Positions 10,975 through 22,199 of a DNA stretch of 64,000 nt are shown here, piece by piece. A model generated the notes under the pieces. The model worked only from the letters and a program-made list of their open reading frames with translations. It searched no databases and had not been told where the DNA came from. Made by a program: the position numbers and the translations under genes. The stretch is from Emydura subglobosa (lineage: Eukaryota; Chordata; Testudines; Chelidae), in the NCBI GenBank assembly GCA_007922225.1, contig ML679962.1, positions 28,627,563 through 28,691,562 on the forward strand. Reading direction: 5' to 3'. Position 1 is the first letter of the stretch. The number at the start of each line of letters is the position of its first letter.

Positions 10975-11305
10975 CTAATAATCCAAGCACATTTTGAGAT
11001 AGGGTCAAATGAAACAAAATGTTTCAATAATTTTGAAGAGTTTGGCCTTTTTTATTTTTTTACTTTTTTCCCCTAAAAATTAACTACGATTTCGAAGTGA
11101 AAAGTTGTTTGGAACTGGAAAATAAAACTTCTCCGTTTGAAAATGCTGAAAGGAGCTTTTTCAACAACTTCAAACTTCTTTAAAAAATGTTCAGATCTGG
11201 AGAGTTGTCAACACTGACCCTTTCCTGTGAGCAGTCTCAGTTTTGACAACTTGATTTTCTCCCTCAGTAAATATTTTATTGAAAAATTCCTGATCAGCTC
11301 TACTC
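10975..11305 (+). repeat. AT-rich dispersed repeat (unclassified)
   Basis: A run of phrases such as 'gaaacaaaatgtttcaataattttg' and 'aaaaattcctgatcagctctac'. The ending resembles a repeat tail common in turtle DNA, and a related ending ('tcagctctggt') occurs near 40970. No terminal repeats are defined. Confidence 0.35.
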
Positions 11306-12240
11306 ATGACTGGGTCCAAAATAAACAAATGTGGCTGCTTTTAAGTTTGGGATAATCAGTCATATGCAAAGGGCATAATTGTTTTGTGAACCAGTTTCCT
11401 CTTCTGAGAAGAGAAATATTATATTTTAGTTTTTATTTCCTGTGCTCCAATTAATATATATTGCTCATACTTTATATATTTTATGCTTTCTATACAGTAT
11501 AATTTTAGATCTACACATATCAAGCGTATATGCCTAAATCTTACAGCAATTGCCTCTTTTTAATATATTATTAAGCATGGGTTTCTAGCATGGTACTACA
11601 ATGGGGGGAGTGAACTCACACTAGACATAGCATTAGATGGAGTGAACACCATAATTTCTGTTCAAACTGATCTACTATTAAGCAAAGTGTAAAGGTTTTG
11701 TTTCACGCCTTCACTAATTAAGAGTTCTTCTTTCATTAGAACTGACTATGAGATGCTAAGCTTGATACGAAGCTGAAGAACTAGATTCAATTGCAAAAGG
11801 CACATCGAAAGAGAAAAAATCTTAAATTGCAGTTCTGCTTTAAAAAGTAACTGTAAAAATGACATTGGGGATTCCATGTTTATCAGCTCAGTGGTTCACA
11901 TGTCACATCTGGTCAGTTTACAAGTAATACAGTACTATTCTAGCTCTCAGTTTTGAGAGTCAAAGTCCCATTCCCCTCACCTTCTGGCTCCTGGATTACT
12001 AGGAAAAACAATTCTGTAACTGGAATTTAGTGGACTGTTCTCATCCATCTCTCACTTCCAGTGCTAAAGGAGCAAAATTATATTTTTGTCTCTCTGGGCT
12101 AAATCATGGTCCCGTTGCATATTGGATAGTATTACCAGGATTGGGCCCTATAAGTATATGGGATTCTGAATATGCCTGTGGAGTAGATCTGTAGGATAAG
12201 AAGGTGCCACTTTTTTCATACTCTTCAGAGTAGAACAGTA
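11306..12240. other. No recognisable feature
   Basis: AT-rich single-copy-looking DNA. No exon, repeat end or regulatory cluster can be supported. Confidence 0.45.
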
Positions 12241-12244
12241 TTTT

Positions 12245-12312
12245 GGGCCTAATCCAAAGCCTGTGGAAATTCCTGGAAATTTTTCCATTGGCTTCATGGG
12301 GCTTTGGGTCAG
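12245..12312. repeat. Palindromic MITE-like repeat
   Basis: Begins GGGCCTAATCCAAAGCC and ends with 'ggggctttgggtcagaa', its degenerate complement, with 'ttttccattggcttcatgg' in the middle. Same family as 8691. Confidence 0.65.
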
Positions 12313-12319
12313 AACTTTC

Positions 12320-14470
12320 CAACTGTCTTGAAATTTATCTTGTACAAATCGATTTTGTTTCTAGACCCCAGCTCTGACCTTCTTCCAGTCAACAAATCCA
12401 GCACATTTATTTTCATTCTCTCTGATCTCAGCTGTAATATAGGAGGGGAAAAAATGGTAGGATGCTAAAGGCTTCCTTGGAGCTGCTGGTTGATTAATTT
12501 AAAATTGGTAGCTGTCATTTTGTTTTTGCATACAAGAGCATTTGTAAGAACAATTGGCTTTGTCTGTCCATCACATTATGATTGGACTGTCAGTTCTGGT
12601 AACTGCAGAAATCTAGTATACAGAAGAAAAGTAACAGCCAGAGGGGACAGTTCAAGCTGAAAGATGTCTGATTTGTGGCATGCAAATTGCCATACTATTG
12701 ACAATCTGTCATTTCAATCAGACATATTATTTGTTTTTATTCACTGACTTTTTTTCAAATGTTATAACTCTGCCCTTCCTATTTCTCTGGCTATGGCCCA
12801 TAAGCATTTCTGAATCATTTTCATGTTGCGTCCTATGCATGGAATATATTCCCTTGCTCTGACCCATTAAGTCACTACCCTCTCCTAGTTTAAATCCATG
12901 ATGAAAAGTCAATCCCCTGATGGCAACGGTAAGTGAAGCAATAATGATCATTGTATTAGCTCCTCAGCTGGTGCTTAAAGTTAATTATGGGCCCTAAGTA
13001 CTTTGCTGATTCTTGGCCTCGGTTCAGTTTTGACTCTGGTCCAGTTGTGCACTGTTGTGCTCAGATGCTCTCGATTCAAGAAGTGGGTGATCAGAAAAGG
13101 ATTGTTTGGTTTTGTACATCTCTTAGGCATCTCTTCCCACTGATAGGTTGGATACACCCAAGGACTATTAGTGCAGGCCCTTTTATTTCAAAAGTAAATT
13201 AATTTTTTTCATGCTCCAAAATATTAGCCCCTTCCATAGCTACAAGATTGGGACTCTAAAATTGCAAAAGATGCTAATTTTCTAAATTTCATATTGAGGT
13301 TGATTTTTTTCCCCCATAAAAATTAATAAAAAGGAATCTTATTATCTGTGTAGTCTTTAATGCACTCTGTGATTTCTTAGTAGTTCAACTTCTGCTACTT
13401 GAATCGCTTACAATTCTTCAAGGACAAACAGGTTGAGAATGGGTGATCAGCTACAATTGGTGTCGTGCTTTATTGTTCTGCATGAAATGCGGCCTTGTTA
13501 CCTTCAAAAATCTGTTTTCTTTCCAGAGCAGTGGTTCAAGATGATATATAAAAAGGAACATTTTTCTATTTAGCCACATCCACATAACAAGTAGCATGAA
13601 TTGCACTAAGATTCCTCTTCGGGATTTCTTGCATAATACGTTCAGGATAGTATGTCAGTTCAAACTCTGTCTGTACTAAGGCCTGCCACTAAGATAACAA
13701 TAATAGATTATAGGACAAAGCCAGGGGATATCAACCGGAGACTAAGAACCTTCATTGCCTTCAGTTTGTTTCTTTCCCTGGACAACTCTGTTTCAGCGAG
13801 ATCCTGAACGGGCTTACATAGCTGCATACAGTCCAAACACAGTGGAAATGCTGGAATTGTAGGGCCACAGAGGGAAGATTTGTGACAGGTGACTCTAGTC
13901 CTGGCCTCCTCAGTGGCTCTGCACACTGCAACACAGAGTAAGGGAAATTGTGCGTGTGGAGGGTGTGGTGAGCAGGTTGACACACAGTAAGCAGAGCTGG
14001 ATTTAGTATTGTGGGTTGGGCCTGTGAAATCTGTTTTGGTGCTCCCTCAAAACCATGATTCTTCTCTAACGTGATCACTCTGCTTTCCAGAGCAGCAGCA
14101 GTAGGATTCTAGGGGACATCAGTGTTACAGTATTGATTAAGTGATCTGACCAAGGCCCCATTAGGAATCAGAGGCAGAGAGAACACAAGTCCCTTGCTCT
14201 GAGCCTCAGGCACACTGCCTGTCAGGCTATTGACCTGCACGTCCTTCTGTTCATAAGCCACATTAGCTGTTCTGCAGAAGCTGGCTTCGCTGCAAGCAGA
14301 GCACAGCCTTCCATAATTGCATGCACAGTCATGGTTCAAGCTCGTGACCCCCAATCCACATATTTGGGGATACATGTCTGGGTACGCTAGCCAGGCAAAC
14401 TTTGTGAGCTGTTTGTCTAAAGCCAAGACTACATGCGTTAACAGGCTAATAGTTCAGGAGTTTACTACCA
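12320..14470. other. No recognisable gene
   Basis: Overlapping short frames on both strands (for example 13761-14078 and 14109-14426 minus) have no recognisable domains. No repeat boundaries are evident. Confidence 0.4.
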
Positions 14471-14485
14471 ACCTATGCATCATGT

Positions 14486-14600
14486 CCCAGATTCTCTTCC
14501 TCTCACAATGGTTTTACAGCAGTGTAACGCTGACTTCAGTGGTGTCAACCCAACTTCCCTTGATGACACTGAGAAGAGAGCCAGGCCCCACGGTAGCCAG
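14486..14600. repeat. Degenerate palindromic repeat fragment
   Basis: Contains 'cccagattctcttcctctcac', 'ttttacagcagtgtaac' and 'tgacttcagtgg' followed by 'gagccaggcccc'. This resembles the palindromic 'ttacaccagtgtaa' family of reptile repeats. Confidence 0.45.
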
Positions 14601-14604
14601 GTGT

Positions 14605-15610
14605 ATATATGAACTACACTGTATATAACATTTGTTCACTTATTTAAGTCAGGATGGAAGTTAGACATACAAGACTATAATTCAAGATCACTCTACTTTC
14701 CATGAGAGAGACTATTTTAACAGAATCCCGGACATGGCCCAAACCAAAAAGTCCTGGAAACCTCACAAGAAAGCCTCTTCTCCTGAGATTTCCAGCCTGC
14801 TTTAAAGCCCAAAGAGATTCAGATAGACAATATAGGACAAGCTTCTGGACCAATCTTTTTATGGTCCATTATAACTAACTGATAGATCTAACACAAACAT
14901 GATAAATCCTTGTGGGACAGAAAACATAAACTGTATAGTTAATCCGTAAAATGCTGTCCTGATGCGAGGAAAGGAGATTGCTGCTTCTTTGGCTTGAAGG
15001 ATCTGATGATAACATACCAAATTCTGTAACTGAATGACTTAGTGTTTCCTAATGTTATGTTTCATTTAGGCATCCTAAATGGAATTAATTATGGACTAAT
15101 TAAAAGGGCCTCCTGCTTCCTTTCAAAATATCTTTTTGGTATTGACTACTGTGCGTTTAGCTATTCACAAAAAACTGTAAATCGTTCCTCTGCTTAAAGA
15201 AAAATTGATTGCTGTTCTAATACTTATTGACCACCTATAACAGATGTTTAAATCTCTACAAGCTTGAGATAATTAAAATAATAAATCTATAGTCATTTGA
15301 CAAGAATGATAACAGGAATTAAAGGTATAAATAACCTGGGAGAATGGGGAAAGATTATTCTGCCAGACATTATGATCATGTTCTTATGGATGGAAATATT
15401 GAGCTTGATACCTTAGTTGGGCAAAGCTCCCATTGACTATCAAACATGATTGAGCTGAATGGGGTACATGACCGGGTAATGACCAGAGGAGCGGGGCTCT
15501 AGAGTGTAACAAAACTTTATTAGAATTTCTGGAAGGCTCGCTATGCAACTCCATGTCATGGCTCAGCGCTCAACCACATAACTTGAGTCTTAGTAGGACT
15601 CAAATATTCT
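14605..15610. other. No recognisable feature
   Basis: AT-rich sequence. The minus-strand frame 14644-14853 has no recognisable motif. Confidence 0.45.
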
Positions 15611-15614
15611 TGAT

Positions 15615-16315
15615 AAATGTGTAGATTTCAGTGAACATAGGGGAAAGGTCAGTTGGTACCCAGTAAATTAGTATAGATTTCCATGGACATAGGGTATAGG
15701 TAAGACCTTTCATTTTCAGTTTTTACAAATTTTTACCCAAAAATTTTCCATGTTTTACAAAAGCTATTGTTTGTTACTGATTTTCCCTGAATTTTGGACC
15801 ACTCAAGTACATGAAAATACTGATTATGTTAAGAAAATCCAATGCATTACATTAGGTAGATATGGCTATGTTAATAATAAATTAGTCTGTGTAAATGTGA
15901 GGCTGTCTGTTAAAAGTAAGGCAACATAGTGGAAGAGACACGCATACATGTGCATATGTGTATGTATTGTTAATACACAGTTCATGAAATAAACCAAAGC
16001 ATTAAACTGCTTATACATTCAATATATTTATTTTTCTCTATTTGTTGCATTTTTCCTGTCCTCCTATTCCCCAATATTAACCCAGAACACTGTGAAGTTA
16101 ATTTTTGGTACTAATTTTCACCTGTTTTTTAATTTTTATAATAAAAAACTGATAAATTCCTGCAACATTTTAAATAAAATAAATACTGAAAATGAAGGGC
16201 TTTGGATATAGGTCAATTGGTACCCAACAAATTAGTATAGATTTCAGTGGATATATGGTATAGATCATTTGGACCAGAACAAATGAATATAGATTTCAGT
16301 GAAGTCCATTAGAAC
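15615..16315 (+). repeat. 52-bp tandem repeat array (interrupted)
   Basis: The motif 'tagatttc' with following 'agtgg..catagggtataggtca.ttggtacccag.aaattagta' recurs at 15622, 15674, 16238 and 16290. The first and last pairs are each exactly 52 bp apart. Removing the 505-bp insert plus one copy of its 7-bp duplication makes the middle interval 52 bp as well. This is a minisatellite of about four units, split by a later insertion. Confidence 0.8.
15702..16206. mobile_element. Non-autonomous DNA transposon-like insert (505 bp)
   Basis: AT-rich insert in the 52-bp array. Its ends are imperfect inverted repeats: it begins AAGACCTTTCATTTTCAG and ends CTGAAAATGAAGGGCTTTGGA. It is flanked by TATAGGT on both sides (15695-15701 and 16207-16213), extended to 8 bp with one mismatch. 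An 8-bp duplication would suggest hAT, but the termini are not typical of that family, so the class is open. It carries no ORF. Confidence 0.65.
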
Positions 16316-16319
16316 TTTG

Positions 16320-17705
16320 CCTGAGAAGGGACTACAGAATCAGTCTTTCTGGGTGGTTAAAATTTCTGCTGGCTATGCTTTCCCGGGGCACCACTAATCT
16401 CTGGCACCTGATCACTTTATTCCATCCTGTTATCAACTACTTTCCTGTCTGCTCAGAGCCTGGCATTTGCCTGTTTAAGACCTGCAAGGGTCCCATGCTG
16501 AGTGTTTCCTAGATATTCCGATGAATGCCTGGGAATGAATCAACAGCCATGCCAAAGCTGGTGAGTGAATGAGTTATGTTCAAGGCAGGTTTCACCAATA
16601 AGAACCGCTAGCATTGTAGCTATTAGTCCTTTCCGGTGGATTCGAAGGGACAGACAATCTTGATTTCATCTGTAAGACTTGGGTCACAATAACTGGACAG
16701 AAAATAAAATGATTTCATTATAACGTCAAAGTGTTTGCTTTCGTCTTATCACAATGTTAATTTTATCATGTTAAATTGTGATATTGTCGAGGTCTTAGAC
16801 TAATCTAATATTACACTGTTTCCTATGTAATTTCTAACACCATGTGAGTCCTCTCTTTTTGCCAGCTACGTAAGGATCGTTTGAAAGGGAAATCCATCGG
16901 AAGGTGACAGAGCCCATAGCACAGCTCTGACAAATATTTTTTCAGTTTCTTTTCCTTATTTGTTTCCTTCCTGTTGCATTTTCTTTCCTGCTCTAGCAAT
17001 GATGATGATTTGCTAATAAGACATTGCATTGGTAAATATTAGCCAATTATGTTCAGGCTTTTAATACACAAAACACAGATTTTGGGGCATTAAATAATTC
17101 AAGGTACTGACGTACCTGTGGATTTGTGTGGGTGGTAGTTACTCTGATTCTGGCTCAGGTCTGATGATACGTTCTTTGCAGTCTCTGTGTTATCCTGTTG
17201 AACTGTGCTTTAGTGTGCTATTTTCTACTGTAGGTTCTCTTTGTACTGTACTTTTTCCCCATCCATAATACAATGCAACTCTGCACCTCTGTTAGCCAAA
17301 GAAATCTACCAGCACTTCATTCACTAGATTTTTCTTCCAGGGGAAACCCCCTCCCCTGCACTTTTTTTCTTGTTAAGGGGATCCATCTGATGTGTTCCTG
17401 CATGGATAATTATTACTTTCGTGTCAGAGAAATGTTATAAAAATTTTCCTTTTGGGAACACGCAATAGAGATTTTTTTTCCTGGTGGGCGAATATTATAC
17501 AGAAGTTCTTCTCCAGAAAATACAGCTGAAATGTTCTCTGTAAGATAACCTGACATAAGTGCTTCCGTTAGGCTGACGTCTGTGTCAGTAAAAGACCGTG
17601 AATAGGGTTCTTGGAGGAGAATGTAGAAGGAAAATATTCTTCAGGTGCCTGGTTCTGTCAGGATAATGCAAATGAAACATGCTGAAGTGTTTTGTGTGTT
17701 AAATG
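16320..17705. other. No recognisable feature
   Basis: AT-rich, with only short frames such as 16823-17029 minus. Nothing supports a gene. Confidence 0.45.
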
Positions 17706-17712
17706 CATTGGC

Positions 17713-17812
17713 GCTCCAATTCAGCAAGGCAATTAAGCACATAACTTAAGTTCAGCCCTATTCAGCAAAGCACTTAGGCTCATGCCTAAATTCTCGACTG
17801 AATAGGGATGGA
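17713..17812. repeat. Palindromic AAGCAC-type MITE-like repeat
   Basis: Contains 'ccaattcagcaaggcaatta', 'agcacataacttaag', 'ttcagcaaagcacttaggc' and 'actgaatagggatgg'. These are partial inverted copies of the 'cagcaaagcacttaagca' family also seen at 34446, 42181 and 62787. Confidence 0.55.
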
Positions 17813-17819
17813 CTGGAAC

Positions 17820-18596
17820 TGTGCTGTAGGTTTGGTGAGTATCTACAGCTCAGCTAACTAGCCCATTGAACATAGCTGTATGCATACACAGGGGAACTGG
17901 AAGGTTTACTAGGCAAGTTACCATTGTTTATCTGGCACTATCTTGTTTCTGACAGTATCAGTGTTACATAAACCCCTCTATTCATAGAAGCTGGACCAGT
18001 TACCTGACCAAATAAGCATCTTTTTTGCTGTCCCAGCTTTGGTGTGACTAATAGCTGATACTTGAGAAGAGGGTAACCCCTCCATCCTCTAAATTGCACC
18101 TGGATCATTTGGCAACATGCAGTCCTAAGCCCCTGTGGTTAGGAGGAGTATTTTGAGGATAACTGCAAGCGATGGAATATCTGTCCAGTTGTTTATTCTG
18201 TGATGTTCCTACATAAATAAAATATTTTAGATGGGGAGCTATTACCCGTCTTTCCTCATAAACATTAACAGGTGCCCAATTAGTTGCTTAGTCTAATGCA
18301 CTTACACACGTTTTCAGGAATGGTTGGTATGGTTGCCCAGACAATAGACCTGTCCCAGTGGAAAGTGTCTGCGTGCTGGCAGTGAAGTGCTATGACTGTG
18401 TTGAAAGTAGTTTTCAGGTCTGATTCTGATTAACCCAGCAGATGTATGTTTGACACTTATTTTTTTTCTGATTGTACCTTTCATTATTTAATGGCCATGG
18501 GGCTGGGTGCCTGGGGAGAAGATATTTTCATTGCTTTGGAATCCAGGATTGCTTGGTTCTGAGTTAAACAGAATCTGACGTCATGTAAGTATTGCT
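17820..18596. other. No recognisable feature
   Basis: No exon or repeat with clear ends is seen in this stretch. Confidence 0.4.
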
Positions 18597-18598
18597 CA

Positions 18599-18742
18599 CC
18601 CCATTTTCCAGATGGAGAAACTGAGGTCGAGAGACTGTAAGTGACTTGCCCAAGGTCACAGAAGCTTTCAGTGGCAGAACAAGGACCTCAAGTGTTCCTG
18701 ACTCCTGGATCTGTGCTTAGCGTACTACTCCATGCTCCTTCA
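18599..18742 (+). repeat. MIR SINE (3' two-thirds)
   Basis: Carries the MIR core: 'ccattttccagatggagaaa', 'ctgaggtcgagagactgtaa', 'gtgacttgcccaaggtcaca', 'cagtggcagaac' and 'gactcctggatctgtgctta'. The 5' tRNA-like head is missing. MIR is an ancient tRNA-derived SINE shared across amniotes. Confidence 0.9.
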
Positions 18743-18751
18743 AAAATTTTT

Positions 18752-18845
18752 ATTACAGTAGCACCTAGAGGTCCCAATCAGAATCGGGGTCCAACAGTGT
18801 ATGGTGCTGTGCTAGCATGTGAAGATACACTCCTTGCCTCAGAGC
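18752..18845 (+). repeat. Ancient reptile SINE/LINE-tail fragment
   Basis: 'attacagtagcacctagagg..ccaatcagaatcggggtcc' and 'gtatggtgctgtgctagca' are recognisable from a repeat found across turtles and crocodilians. It directly follows the MIR. A shorter relic with 'ggtgccagcagtgtgctggg' occurs near 57842. Confidence 0.6.
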
Positions 18846-18849
18846 ATAC

Positions 18850-19480
18850 ATAGTTATTTCCTTCTGGTATATCATCTGTAATAGAAGTTCTGCAGGACAT
18901 ATTCAGCCCTCAGTTATCTCCCTGCAAGCACACTATATTCAAGTGAAACTCAAGTGCAGTGGGACCTACTGTTGAACAAGTGCTAATAAGAGTTAGGTAT
19001 TCATTTATTTATTAAGTATCTGTGCAACCTCATTGCTGCCTATGAATTTCCATGTGTGTAATCAAGTGAGACCCAATAACCAATTCTGCCTATGGTGCAC
19101 AAGAAGAAACAGAATCCAGCTTTCTTTCTGAGCTGTGTTGTTTCTGCAATGCTATCAGGAGTGAAAATCTGTAAAATTCTGATTATTGATCACTGAAGTG
19201 AGTAGGTTGGACTCTGAATATGCACAAGCAGCTGATCTGCTGGGTAAGGCACTGATCCTACAATATGAGACGTGGGTGGAGCTCCTGTGGGTAGCTCCAT
19301 TGACATCAGGGTGGGTCTCTCAGGTGTAGTAGGGGGTCTCCCTTCCCGGATCAGGACCTAAGAAGGTGCCATTTTTACAAGGTCACTTTCCCGAGCGGGA
19401 CTTGCAAGTTGAATAAAAATATTTAGGAAACTCATATTTTATACCTGCTCTCGGAACTGGCCTTCAGGATTCACCGATTC
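18850..19480. other. No recognisable feature
   Basis: Degenerate repeat-like phrases (such as 'gggtaaggcactgatcctac' near 19240) occur but no end can be drawn. Confidence 0.4.
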
Positions 19481-19487
19481 CTTTTCA

Positions 19488-19690
19488 TCAATAGATGGCA
19501 GCAATTTTCCTCGTCTTACTCGGACACGATCAGCACATTAATTACTGTAAAACAATCCAATTTACCTAGAGAAATCTATTTATTTTAAAAGCTAAACGTT
19601 TCAATTGCTCTTTTCGATGAGCGTTGTTATTGCCTGTTAACTAAAATGCAAATCCTATACTGCTCCTGTGATTGGCATAGGCAGTAACCT
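19488..19690. promoter_or_regulatory. Candidate conserved non-coding element
   Basis: This AT-rich, non-repetitive-looking block holds a CTCF-like match (TCAATAGATGGCAG, 19488-19501), a 'cattaattactg' homeodomain-type site and a perfect octamer ATGCAAAT (19646-19653), a POU-factor site. The density of motifs is suggestive only. Conservation has not been tested. Confidence 0.3.
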
Positions 19691-19734
19691 AAGCAGGGGG
19701 TTAGTCAAATGTGCAGTGACAGCTGAGACAGGAG

Positions 19735-20506
19735 TGTGACAGATATGGCAATTTCCTGCAATATCCTTGAAAGACCTTATTTATTAAGTATATGTATTGT
19801 GGGCTGGGATAGTGTGTAGCCTCCCTGGGGGGAGATGTGACAGATATTGCAACCCCATGCAGTAACTTTGGGGTTCATTGGTTTTAAATGAATTCTTTAT
19901 GGGAGACTGTGTTCTCCTCCATGGGGGAGGGCTAGCACAGACCCTCCAGAAACTGAAAACATTGGGTGGTGTTTCAAACGCTCCCCGAGAGGATTGCATA
20001 TACTAGTTTCTCCAGAGACCAATAGATAAAGAAAGGACTTTTGCATAAATAGCTTGACTCAGGACTTTCTTTCAGATGGGCCCCCAGTGCTTGCAGAAGG
20101 GTTGGAAGATTGTGACCGGCTAGGGTCCCATGAGACTGAGTGTGAGCTCCGGTTGGCTTTTTAGCACGTGTGTAGGTTCTTTTATTGTTTTCTCTGTGAT
20201 GCTTTCACCTTAAAAATAAATGGGCTTGCTTAGAAAGAGCTGTGCGGTAACTTGTAACGCTGGGCGCCTATGCAGTTTGTAGCCTTTGTAGAGAAAGCAA
20301 AGGCCTCTTTAGGCAATCAAGCTTACTGGGAATATCACATTTTAAAGCAGGGATCTGTGCAGCCTGGGAAACCCCTGGTCAGGAAGGAGCGAGATATGGG
20401 TCTCTGCCCAAAGAGAGGTGATAGCCAGGTTCTGGAAGCCTAAATGTGGATGCCCTTGGTGGACAATGGAGGGGGAATACAGGTGCGGGTACCCTGAACT
20501 GTAACA
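19735..20506 (+). mobile_element. Solo LTR (772 bp) with perfect 5-bp target duplication
   Basis: The element starts TGTGACAG and ends CTGTAACA, the TG...CA ends expected of an LTR. It is flanked by AGGAG on both sides (19730-19734 and 20507-20511). Within it, ATAAATAG (20045-20052) could be a TATA box, and AATAAA (20215-20220) fits a polyadenylation signal at the end of R. No internal gag or pol sequence adjoins either side, so this is a solo LTR left by recombination between two LTRs. I recall the 'gggcttgcttagaaagagctgtg' phrase from turtle LTRs. It has no coding capacity. The ERV or Gypsy origin is undecided. Confidence 0.85.
20215..20220 (+). terminator. LTR polyadenylation signal AATAAA
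   Basis: A perfect AATAAA about 165 bp downstream of the LTR's TATA-like box, consistent with the end of the R region of the solo LTR. Confidence 0.5.
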
Positions 20507-20511
20507 AGGAG

Positions 20512-22095
20512 GATGAAACTTCTTATCTGAGTCACTTCTGAACATCTCAGCCATCATCAAATACTTTCACCAATACAACCTTGGGACTCGCTCCTCAGCA
20601 CTGGCTCTGGTTGCAGAGAGAGCTGCTTGCAAAGAACAGCTGAGGATTGCCTACAATACCGGGGAGTCCTTGAGTGGTGCAAAGCCAATTTAGCTGGCTC
20701 TGTGCCAACCATCCTGCCCTGCCCATGTCAACATAGGAGGGGGCAGGGGAGTGCATCCAACAGACACATCCCCAACCGGTGCAACAGTTTGCTGCACTCA
20801 GTTTAACTCCAAGTAGCCTGCGGTCTGCTCACAATTACCATTATGCCATTGTGTCCATGCAGTGGTCAAAGATTTGTGCAGTGGAATGGGGTAGAGCTCC
20901 AGCCAGGATTTTCCCAAGAAGGCAGTGATATTGTCCTTTGTGCTTACTCTAGTAAACAAAGCTAGAAGAATTCCCCCTCCTGGGATCCCCACACACAGAC
21001 AGGATGGAATAGTTTAATAGCATGTCCAGGCAGAAGCTCAGTTTAGTTCAGAGGTAAAAGTGCTAAGCATAGAAGAAACTGGAAATGAGCCAGTTTAGAA
21101 GCAATTCATTTGTACATATTACTTTAGGCTGATTTTTCTCATATGCGCTGGAAATGTATTTCCAGGAGACAGTCATTAAGAGACTCATTTTTAAATGAAA
21201 TTTTCGTGTTCAGTACAAAGGTTTGCAAACAGGAGATGGAAAGTAAGGGAAATAAATCAGGCAAAGCTACTTAATGAATCTAAAATATAATGGCTCTGTG
21301 ATATGAGCATAGAAATAATGATGTTGAAATTAGGAAAGCTTCATGAACTTCAAATGAATAACCAATCTCCATTGAACAGAAGGAAAACTGATTTTAATTA
21401 CTATTTTAAGCTAACATTTTTGTGTGATAAATATTTAATGCATTTGCTATATTATGGAATTAACTGCTTTTCCGCCCCTTAGTCTTGGCAGAGGCTTTGC
21501 CTGCTATCATACGCTCCATCAGTTATCTTTTCCTGAATAGCTATCTCAGTCTTCAATCTTGCAAGATTATTTCTAAAAGCTACAGCCAATTTTTAAAGTT
21601 TATGGTCCATTTCATAATGGCTTGTAAATCAGCCCTTGCTTCTTTTTTAATGTGTCCCAGAGGCTTGGATATACCACCCTGAAATTTATATGCAAGGCCA
21701 AGAATTGGACAACTTTATAAGAAGATAATTGTTTTAAAGCCTATTAAGGTCTTTTCTTTCTTAAACATTGCTGAGATTATGAACAGTAGCTTCCAGTCCA
21801 TTTCATGTAGTGCTTTAGGAGCCTGTACAGCTATTTCAGTTTTATTAATATCCCTTCAGCTTACTACAGACCAATAAAGGACTCTGAGCTGAACTGAATC
21901 AGAGTAAGAATTAGAAGGAGAAAAAGAGTGGCCCCAGAATGGTCTAGGCAATAGATCCGTCAACCTGACCATTTTCAAGATCTGACCTGCCGCAGCTGGA
22001 CACATTGGCAGGGCAGACTGGAGAATTCGTAGCAGTCATCAAAGGAAACCAGTTACAAACATACGGCCTTTTCCTGAAAAATGCTCTGTCCATGA
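20512..22095. other. No recognisable gene
   Basis: Contains short frames (20798-20992 minus, 21485-21682 plus) without motifs. The 20580-21000 part is GC-richer and repeat-like. The remainder is AT-rich. Confidence 0.4.
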
Positions 22096-22100
22096 ATATA

Positions 22101-22190
22101 GATACTCCCACGCGGAGTCCCATTTAAGTCAATGGAACGTGAAATGGGGTAGCTACACTTGCAGGTATAAAAGTTTGCAGGATGAGGCCC
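22101..22190. repeat. Palindromic MITE-like repeat
   Basis: Contains 'gatactcccacgcggagtcccatttaagtcaatgg' (read in two parts) and ends 'ggatgaggccc'. It belongs to the same loose family as 8691, with only one arm well preserved. Confidence 0.45.
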
Positions 22191-22199
22191 CCAGATTAC

